From an uncultured Oscillospiraceae bacterium (GTDB lineage Bacteria > Bacillota_A > Clostridia > Oscillospirales > Oscillospiraceae), in contig CAAFFR010000077.1 in assembly GCA_900762245.1 (NCBI GenBank), positions 1-31,968 of the forward strand: 31,968 nt of DNA, read 5' to 3'. Below are positions 7,921 to 15,700 of the stretch, one piece after another. The translations under genes were made by a program, and so were the position numbers. Numbering within the stretch: the stretch's first letter is position 1; each line of letters opens with the position of its first letter. The notes under the pieces are model-generated. The model saw only the letters and a program-made list of their open reading frames with translations, did not search any database and was not told the DNA's origin.

Positions 7921-10900
7921 ATGAAACGACTCATCAGTTCTCTGCTGGCGCTGTCTTTGCTGCTGTCCTGTCTGCCTATGGGCACACGGGCTGCCGGGAC
8001 CACTGTGGAGGTTCTGTACCCGTCCAGCGGCGAAAATACAGGCTCCCTGGACTCCATCTATGGCGACATGATCGCCAACTCCCCCACCCTCCCCAATCTG
8101 GAGCCCACCATTTCCGGCTCTATGGGTACTCTGGAACCCACGGTTCCCGGGGAACTTATTCCTGCGATTCCCCTTCCCACTGTGCCAAGCGGCGGACTTG
8201 CCCCTGAAACCGATGACACCCCCCCGCCACCCTGCCGATCCCTCCGGAGATTGACGATGTTCCCGCGACCGATGGCGAACTTGAGCAGGATGAGGTTGGC
8301 AACTGGTATTTCCGCACCTTTGCCCAGTTGAAGGAGCTTTGTTCTATGACCTTCGACACTCCCGCAACGGCCTATTACGAAGGTCCTGAAGATTTCATTC
8401 TTTCCGCCAATCTGGCCATTCCCGCCAATCTGACTGTGGATTTCAGCTGGATGAACCAGACGCCCGGTACTGTCACCATCCCCGCCGGCGTCAGTCTGAT
8501 TTCTGAGACCCATACATTTAATGACGAGGAATGTATGTGCGGTGCCGATGAACTGATGGATCTTTCAGCTATGTTACATGTCACCGGTCTTGCATTCCAC
8601 GCTCTGAACGTGGAAGAAAACCTGTCCGTTAAGGAAATGATGGTTTACGATTCCCTGAATGTCACCGGCAAGGTTTACAATCATGGCACCATCGAATTTG
8701 CTGACGGCGCTTCCATTTCCGGCGAAGAAAACATCATCCACAGCACAGAGGATTCTCTGCTTTACATCGAAAAACGGGCAGATGACACCGCCTCTCTGAA
8801 AGCCGCCATTGAGCTGGTGAAGTCCCAGACCACGCCTCACAAGCGCTTCAACCTGCGTCTGCTGGGCGATGTGACCATCGATGCGGATGTGACCGTTCCT
8901 GCCGGCTGTGATTTCGAGATCGGTGTTGCCTTCCTGAAGATCGCCCCCGGCGTTACCCTGGCGCTGGATACTTACACCACCATCATTTGCAACACTACGG
9001 TGGAAGGTACCCTTGTGAACAACGGCGGTATCCTCCTCCACGAGTGCTACTGGAACGCTCCCCGGGTGACCATCGCCCAGGGCGGTGCTTACCGTGGTAA
9101 CGGCAAAATCGTCATTCACGACAACAATACAAACGAATCTTCCGAGATGTTCACAAATCTCGACCTGAATCAGTTTACCATCACCGCTTCTGATCCTGCC
9201 AACCACTACTGGGTGCTGGAAAAGAAGGCTTCCTCCGATGAACTTTATCAGGATGCTGACGGCAACTGGCATTTCTTTGATTTCGATGATCTGAAGAAGC
9301 TGGCAGACAGGACCTATACCGCATACACTATCGCAAGTTACTGCGGTAACGAGGATTTGGTCATTTCTAAGAATCTTACTTTGCCGGAAAATTTGTATCT
9401 GAAGGTTCAGAATATGCAGACAGAGATTATACCAGATCCCTGTCCGGTCTGGATCTTTCCGGATTCACCGTTACCGATAATGGTGAAACGATCCTTCTCG
9501 GTTGCCCTAAACTCCCCGCCCCCACCGATCTGGAATGGGGTTATGACCATGATGCTGACAGAGTCTGGGATCCGGATACTGATAGCATTATAACTATCAC
9601 AAAACCGCTCCCCGGTTCCATTAGCTGGAAACCCGTTGAGCCCACACGAAGCAGTGCCAGAATTGAGATCTTCCGGCAGGGAGAAGAAGAACCTGTCAGC
9701 CACCATAACTGGTTCTTTGGTGATGAAGAGATTCCCGAATGGCGCAGTATCGACTCCTTTATTCTGGACGATCTGGACAGCGGCATCTATTATTTTACAG
9801 TTAAATCCAACGGTGAACCCAACAGGTACGAGGACAGCGATACCGTCACATCCCCTCTGTGGACCTATGAGCGGCCCAGTAAGCGTCTGGATGTTTGTAC
9901 TAACCTGAGCTGGAGCTGGCCCTCCGTCGAATACACAGGTCCCAGAGGCGCCGGTGGCTACCATGTAGAGTTCTGGTTTAAGGAAACCGAAAATGCAGAA
10001 CCCCAGAGCCTTGGCTCCACTTGGTCTATGTGGGTTAACGAAGGAGATATCTTCACCCCCGGCATTATCGATTCCGACATTTATCAGTGTGGTTCCGGCT
10101 ACTACTATTACACCGTCCGGGCTCTCAGCACCGATATCACCACCACCTGCAACAGCGAATGGGTCACCAGCCCCCTCTACAATCTGACAGACACCGTCAT
10201 CAAGGTAGACAAGGACCTCCAGGAAATCTCCGACAACATGGATCAGATGACCAACGGCGAGATCCGGCAGGCTGTGCAGGATATGGATACCCAGGAACTG
10301 AAGGATGCCATGTTGGCTGACTCCGGTGTTGCTGAGACCATCGACGAACTAGAGCGAAAGGCCGGTAACTTCGATAAGGTCAAGGTCAAGGATGTTTCCA
10401 TCCCCGCAGGTCAGGTAAATGTCATCGGTGCAGGCCTCAACACCCCTGCCAACAGCGACGAAGGCATCTCTCTGGTCATCAGCAAGCCTGAGAAGGAACA
10501 CGAAGTTCCCAAGGGTTATGACAGTGCCGTGGCCCTTAAGTTCTCCATGGACCTGAGCAATGTGGATAATACGGAAAAGCTGGGAGTCCCCGTGCTGATC
10601 ACAATGCCGATTCCCAACGGAATTGATCCCAGCAAGCTGGCCATCATCCATTATCACAACGACGGTACTTCTGAAATCATCTCCAAACTGAATGTGGATA
10701 AACGGAATCATACCGTCACCTTCGTCCTCACCAGTTTCTCCGATTTCACCATTACCCAGACTGCTCCTGAAGAAGAAATCCTTTGGGGCGATGCATCCGG
10801 CGATGGTAAGGTCAATGCTATGGATGCTACCCGCATCCTGCGATACGCGGCAAAACTAATCAACGAGGACAAAATCGATCTCATTGCTGCTGATGTAAAC

Positions 10901-10981
10901 AGCGACGGACGTGTCAATGCCATGGACGCGACTCGTATCCTGCGGTATGCAGCAAAACTGATCACAGACCTAAAAAAATAA
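7921..10981 (+). pseudogene. Dockerin-bearing exoprotein gene broken by two frame changes
   Basis: A paralogue of the 153-3032 gene spread over three frames. Frame one starts at ATG 7921 (AGGAGG upstream, signal peptide MKRLISSLLALSLLLSCLPM) and runs to a C7 tract at 8219-8225. The homologous sequence (..IDDVPATDGELEQDEVGNWYF..) then continues in another frame up to about 9420. The second change, near 9400-9445, joins the start of a second copy of the beta-rich block (QDADGNWHFFDFDDL) to the end of one (GLDLSGFTVTDNG). That suggests loss of about 200 codons as well as a frame change. From about 9430 the third frame encodes Fn3-like, helical and beta regions and an intact dockerin pair to the stop at 10981. 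The Cys-rich module of its relatives is missing. A sequencing error could explain the C7 shift but hardly the deletion. An alternative is an expressed C-terminal fragment, but I see no good internal ribosome site. Confidence 0.75.
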
Positions 10982-10985
10982 CAAA

Positions 10986-11020
10986 AAACACCGGTAGATT
11001 CTTAGGATCTACCGGTGTTT
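10986..11020 (+). terminator. Terminator of the broken dockerin gene
   Basis: A perfect 14-bp stem (10986-10999 with 11007-11020), loop of 7, right after the stop codon. The 3' arm ends in TTT. Together with the next hairpin it separates two convergent genes. Confidence 0.75.
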
Positions 11021-11030
11021 ACTACGCAAA

Positions 11031-11058
11031 AAGGCGGAATCCGAAAGGATTCCGCCTT
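11031..11058 (-). terminator. Terminator of the sortase gene
   Basis: A perfect 12-bp stem (AAGGCGGAATCC with its complement) around a 4-base loop, followed on the minus strand by TTTTTGCG. It lies just past the stop codon of the minus-strand sortase gene, so it likely ends the cohesin-sortase transcript. Confidence 0.8.
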
Positions 11059-11070
11059 AAAATTTGCTAT

Positions 11071-11913
11071 TTATTCCTGCACAGCGTCGTCAGTGATCTC
11101 ACGACCCACAACGACGAATCTGCCGTTATTCACATGGTAGGCACAGGTGACCAGGGTCACCAGATTATCGCCGTATTCTGCTGTCACACCGGTGTCATAC
11201 AGAGACTTCTTCTTGAACTGCTCGATAGCATAATCAAAGTCTTCTTCATTCTCGGCATCGATGAACTGGTAGAACTTAAAGACATTCTCAGTCTTCAGGT
11301 ACACGCGGTCATAGAAGCAGGAAATGATCTCGTACTCCTTCTCCTCATACAGTGTGGAGAACGTGAAGGTAGGATGCTTTTCCCAGAAGGGTTTCTGGTC
11401 ATACTTCAGCAGGGTACGGAATGCCGTGCCATCATACATATTATGACCATAAATGATGATGTTGTCGGATCTGGGATCCAGAGAACAATCTTCATTTATG
11501 AAGGGCAGACCTGCGATACTGAACTTCCCCTTAAAATCCTTACGGATATATTTTTCCTCGTCACCGGGGGTGAACATAACGGGGTAATCCAGCTTTGTAT
11601 CTGCAATCTTGATATAGCCGATGGTATCAGGGTTTTCCATATACAGCTCAGCCATATGCTCCAGCATTTCAGGGACCTTCTCCATATCCACCGTGGGAGG
11701 CACAGTAGCCTCGGTGGTGGGCTCGGAGGTAGTCTCAGTGGTCATCTGGGTAGCAGCGGTGGTGGGAGCGGCAGTCTCAACGGGTGCAGGCTTCTCCTCC
11801 GGGAGATTCATCAGCATGAAGACGATGAGGCCGACCAGGGCCAGTGCAATGAAGGACAGCACCGGTACCACCTTGGAACGGCGGCGCTTGGGGGTATTAT
11901 TTTCCTTGTTCAT
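11071..11913 (-). CDS. srtB: Class B sortase
   Basis: A 280-residue membrane-anchored transpeptidase. The ATG at 11913 has AGGAG eight bases upstream; an in-frame ATG at 11952 lacks a ribosome site. A basic N-terminus precedes one membrane segment (about 13-34), then a Thr/Ala/Pro linker (about 40-75) and the sortase fold. The catalytic residues are visible: His157 (in YGHNM), Cys257 (in TLVTC) and Arg265. The Asn-Gly-Arg context and length fit class B rather than class A. By family it cleaves between Thr and Gly of a sorting motif and joins the protein to the wall cross-bridge. Clostridioides difficile SrtB uses (S/P)PxTG, and the upstream gene ends in a similar EPKTG, so that protein is the likely substrate. 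It lies 74 bases downstream of that gene on the same strand, consistent with co-transcription. Confidence 0.93.
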   Translation of the reverse strand: MNKENNTPKRRRSKVVPVLSFIALALVGLIVFMLMNLPEEKPAPVETAAPTTAATQMTTETTSEPTTEATVPPTVDMEKVPEMLEHMAELYMENPDTIGYIKIADTKLDYPVMFTPGDEEKYIRKDFKGKFSIAGLPFINEDCSLDPRSDNIIIYGHNMYDGTAFRTLLKYDQKPFWEKHPTFTFSTLYEEKEYEIISCFYDRVYLKTENVFKFYQFIDAENEEDFDYAIEQFKKKSLYDTGVTAEYGDNLVTLVTCAYHVNNGRFVVVGREITDDAVQE

Positions 11914-11934
11914 TTTGCATTCTCCTAGAGGGAA

Positions 11935-11966
11935 GTAAGCGGTGGATGTCTCCACCCACCGCTTAC
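11935..11966 (-). other. Hairpin between cohesin-like and sortase genes
   Basis: An 11-bp perfect stem (11935-11945 with 11956-11966) in the 74-base gap. No T-run follows on either strand, so it is not a standard terminator. It may be a processing or partial-termination site that sets the ratio of surface protein to sortase. The stem shares the AAGCGGTGGA core with two other gene-end hairpins here. Confidence 0.5.
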
Positions 11967-11987
11967 GCGAAGATTTTAGAATTTTAC

Positions 11988-12683
11988 TTATGCAGCCTTA
12001 CGCTTGAAGACAAACATAGCAGCGGCAGCAACAGCGATGACAGAAGCAACAGCCATCACGATCTGAGGAGTGATGTCGCCGGTCTTGGGCTCATCGTCGG
12101 AACCCTCGGGCTCAGTGCTGGGCTCGGGCTTGGTCTCGGTGGGCTCGGTCTCAGTGGGCTCAGTCTCGGTGGGCTCGGTCTCAGTGGGCTCAGTCTCGGT
12201 GGGCTCAGTCTCGGTGGGCTCAGTCTCGGTGGGCTCAGTCTCGGTAGGCTCAGTCTCGGGAGCAACAACGGTCACGGAGCCGGAAGCGGCGTAAACAACG
12301 TTCTCGTCTGCGTCAGCAATGTAGCCGTCGATGGAGACAGCGTAGGTGCCAGCCTCCTGAGGAGCAACGAAGGTCAGGGTGTACAGGGTGCCATTCAGCT
12401 CAACAGCCTCAGCGGAGGAGAATGCAACGCCGGTTTCAGCATTGAAGGTCAGGCCGGAAACATTGCCCTGAGCGCAGCTGACAAAAGTCAGAGCTTCGTC
12501 ATAGGAGTAGTAAGCTTCCAGAGTATTGACGTCGGAAGCGTTGACAGAAACAGCGATGGTAACAGTTTCGCCGGGAGCGACGGTTGCGTTGGAAGCACCC
12601 AGGCCGCCGCTGATAGCCATAGCAGCGGGCAGGCAAGAGATCAGCAGCATGACAGCGATCATCAGACTAATAATTTTCTTCAC
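11988..12683 (-). CDS. Wall-anchored cohesin-like surface protein
   Basis: A 231-residue protein with a GTG start at 12683; AAGGAG lies seven bases upstream and the signal peptide (MKKIISLMIAVMLLISC) begins there. Residues about 25-145 form one beta-rich domain. It has a VAPGETVTIAVSV opening, a YYSYDEALTFVS strand pair and a GTYAVSI end, a pattern that fits cohesin domains. Eight ETEPT repeats follow, then a sorting signal: PKTGD near residue 199, a hydrophobic segment, and a KRKAA tail. The gene is followed by a class B sortase and preceded by a dockerin gene. I infer that it is the surface receptor for the dockerin proteins of this locus, comparable to the single-cohesin ScaE anchor of Ruminococcus flavefaciens. 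The cohesin call rests on pattern and context only. A generic Ig-like adhesin is the alternative. Confidence 0.7.
   Translation of the reverse strand: MKKIISLMIAVMLLISCLPAAMAISGGLGASNATVAPGETVTIAVSVNASDVNTLEAYYSYDEALTFVSCAQGNVSGLTFNAETGVAFSSAEAVELNGTLYTLTFVAPQEAGTYAVSIDGYIADADENVVYAASGSVTVVAPETEPTETEPTETEPTETEPTETEPTETEPTETEPTETEPTETKPEPSTEPEGSDDEPKTGDITPQIVMAVASVIAVAAAAMFVFKRKAA
12138..12257 (-). repeat. 15-bp minisatellite encoding ETEPT linker
   Basis: Eight near-identical 15-bp units in the cohesin-like gene, each encoding Glu-Thr-Glu-Pro-Thr. Units differ by single synonymous changes (GGT/AGT, CTC/CAG-type alternation). The array sits between the cohesin-like domain and the sorting signal, so copy number would set how far the domain stands from the wall. 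Confidence 0.9.
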
Positions 12684-12720
12684 GATTTTTCTCCTTGTAA
12701 ATTTAATAATATTGTTTTAG

Positions 12721-12749
12721 AGATTACTTCTCTACGGGGAACTTGTCAA
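12721..12749 (-). promoter_or_regulatory. Possible internal promoter for cohesin-like and sortase genes
   Basis: A perfect TTGACA (12744-12749 on the minus strand), a 17-bp spacer and a weak -10 TAATCT (12721-12726). The -35 overlaps the last codons of the giant dockerin gene. It could let the cohesin-like and sortase genes be expressed separately. The -10 matches only three of six consensus bases, so this is tentative. Confidence 0.35.
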
Positions 12750-15700
12750 TCAGCTTGACGCACTTGCGCAGGATCTGAGTAGCATCCATAGCATTGATCT
12801 TGCCGTCGCCATTGACATCAGCGACACAGCGGTGGACCTGATCAGCATCAACCAGCTTGGTAGCGTAGCGCAGGATACGGGTAGCATCCATTGCATTGAC
12901 GCGGCCATCCCAGTTGACATCGCCCCACAGGCCGTTGCACTTGGGAGCCAGCTTGACGGTCAGGCTTACCTTAATGCCGTCCAGAGTGACCTTGACGCCG
13001 TAGCCACGGTAGTCAACAGCTGCATCGTGGTATGCGATGTCGCCGTCGATGGTGAAGGTAGCAGCGCCGATTTCAGCATGGGGGTTAGCCAGCTCGGACA
13101 GAGGAGCGAAGCGGTCGGTCTTGACCTCGATCTTAGCCAGGACCTTGCCTGCGCCCTTCTGGAACAGGTCATAGTACTCGTTCAGAGTTTCGACCTCAGA
13201 CTTGGACAGCTTGACGTTTGCCTTGGCAGCCAGAGCAGCGAAGTCCCACTCCTTAGCCTCAACAGCCTTCTTGATAGCGCCGAAGAAGTCGCCAACGGTA
13301 ACAACTGCCATAGCATCGTTCAGATCCATGATGCAGCCGTCCTTAACCATCTTCATGGTCAGCTCTTCGCTGGAGAAGGCCAGCAGAGCAGCCAGCATAC
13401 GGTTGTAGTTGCAATCGCGGGAGAAGTCCAGAGTGACATCGGTGACAGCGCCGCCGCCAATGTTCAGCAGATCATTAACGACCTTGGGCTGATGCAGGTC
13501 GAACTTAAAGTCGTTGACCCAAACAGTAGCAGCCAGGTAATTCAGAACAGGCAGGACCTTGTTCTTGTTGTTGCCGGAGAACTTGATGCCGACAGTGTAG
13601 CTCTCAGCCTTGGAAGCGTCGGAAACGATACCAGCAGTCAGGTAGTCGCCGTCAGCAACATGCTTCAGACCCAGATGCCAGGGAGCGGTGGTGAACTTGT
13701 AGGAGACCAGCTCAGTGCCGTTCTTGACAGCGTCGCGAACTGCACGGAAGTCAGTCAGATCCATAACAACCTTGCTCAGGAAGCCGTCGATGCCGCCAAC
13801 CTTATCGTTGTCGAAGTTACCGAAGCGGTACAGAGCCAGGACGTCGTTGACCAGGTTAGCAACCTTGTCCTTGTTGGAGGGGCTGCCGACCATACCGACC
13901 AGATCGTCGAAGGCAACAGCGAAGATGTCGTAGTTCTGGCCATCAGCAGCGACAGACAGAGCAGCGGTGGTGTAGTGGTTCAGGATCATATCCAGGCCGA
14001 TCTCAGCTGCCAGGTAATGGACAGCGGGCAGATAGCCTTCCACATAGTTCTCGTCGAACAGCTTGTCGGTTTCGATGGTGTACATTGCGCCATCTTCAAC
14101 AGTGTACAGAGCGTTCAGAACGTTACCGTTCTTCTGGTAGTAGCCGTCAGGCAGCTTATTGGAGACATCCTTAGCATAGTAGCCAGCCAGGATAGAGACA
14201 TCGCCCTTGACGTTGCCCATAACCTTAGCGCCGGAAACAGTGTTGCGGGAAGAATCCATGATAACCAGCTTGGAGCCGGTGTAGTTGATGTCGCCCTTAA
14301 CGGTCTGACCGTTCAGGTCGATGATAGCAGTCTTGCAGCCCAGGTTGATGGAGTCAACCTCATCCAGCAGGATGATGTAGGCAGCGCCAGACAGGTCAGC
14401 GGAGTTCAGATCCTCGACGAAGTCAACGATGTTGTTAGCCCAGTTCATAGCGGAACCATGGTTTGCAACATTGATGACAGCAGCCTCGTAATCCTCGTTA
14501 GCATCCAGCAGGGTAACCTTCATGTTGACATTCAGGTTGCCGCCTTCCTTCAGCTCCTTGATCAGAGCATCAGCAGTCAGGCCGCCCATCAGCTCGGTGT
14601 TGGACAGGTCGATACCGACCATGCTGACAACCTTGTTGATGTGCTTGTCCAGTGCAGTGATCTCGATGGTGGTGTTCTCTTCGTTGCCGTTGATCAGCAG
14701 GTACTCGCTTGCCAGAGTAGCCTTCAGCAGATCGTAGTAGGGCTTGTCAGCCAGCTCGATGTCAGCACCCAGCATCTTCAGGGTGTTCTCGAAGGACTGT
14801 GCAGTGACAGCCTCGTTGTCCAGAATCAGATGCAGGTAGTCATAGACGAACTGGTAAGCAACCTTGTTGCTCATGGCGTTGATGTCGATCTTGGACAGTT
14901 CCTTGGTACCCAGCATAGCAGTCAGGTAAGCCTCGTAAACGGCCTCGGGCAGATCCAGGTCGATTTCCATAACGCCATTATTGGAGTTGAAGCGGATGTA
15001 GCTCTTGGCAGAGTTCAGGCCGTTGGCCAGAGTAGCCATCTGAGCAGGAGTGGAAGTCAGATTCAGAGTGAAGGGGTACTCCAGAACCTTTTCGAAGCCG
15101 GAAACCTTCATGGACAGGGTGGTCTTCAGCAGCTTGCCGTTACCATTGTTGCCCAGGTCGATCAGAGTCTGATGAGAGAAGGTCTTGTCTTCCAGCATTG
15201 CATCGATCAGAGCCTGGATAGAAACTTCCAGGCCATCGGTTTCACCCTCGGAAATTGCACGGGCTTCCATGTTGCCGGAGGTCATGAAGGTATGACCATT
15301 GAAGGCAATGTAGCTTGCACCGTACTCCATCATCAGGTCGGTAACCAGACCCATGACACCAGCCTGATCGCCGCTCATGTTAGCAACCAGCTCCAGCTCA
15401 CCCTTTTCATTTCTGACGGGCTCGATGACGCAGGGATCAACAGGTGCGGGCTGAGTGGGAGCTTCGGGCTCAGTGGGCTCGGTGGTTTCACCGGGCTGAG
15501 TGGGCTTGGGCTCAGTGGGCTTGGTGGTGGGAGTAGTGGGCTTGAACAGCTCTTCCAGGAACTTATCGGACTCGTTAACAGCGATGCGGCTGATAACGTA
15601 GGTGCCGTTGGTGAACAGCTTGTTCAGCTGCTCAACAGTGAAGGTGTACTTATCAGCGGTGATCTCGTCCACGCCGTCGATGGTGTACTCGTAAGCGTAG

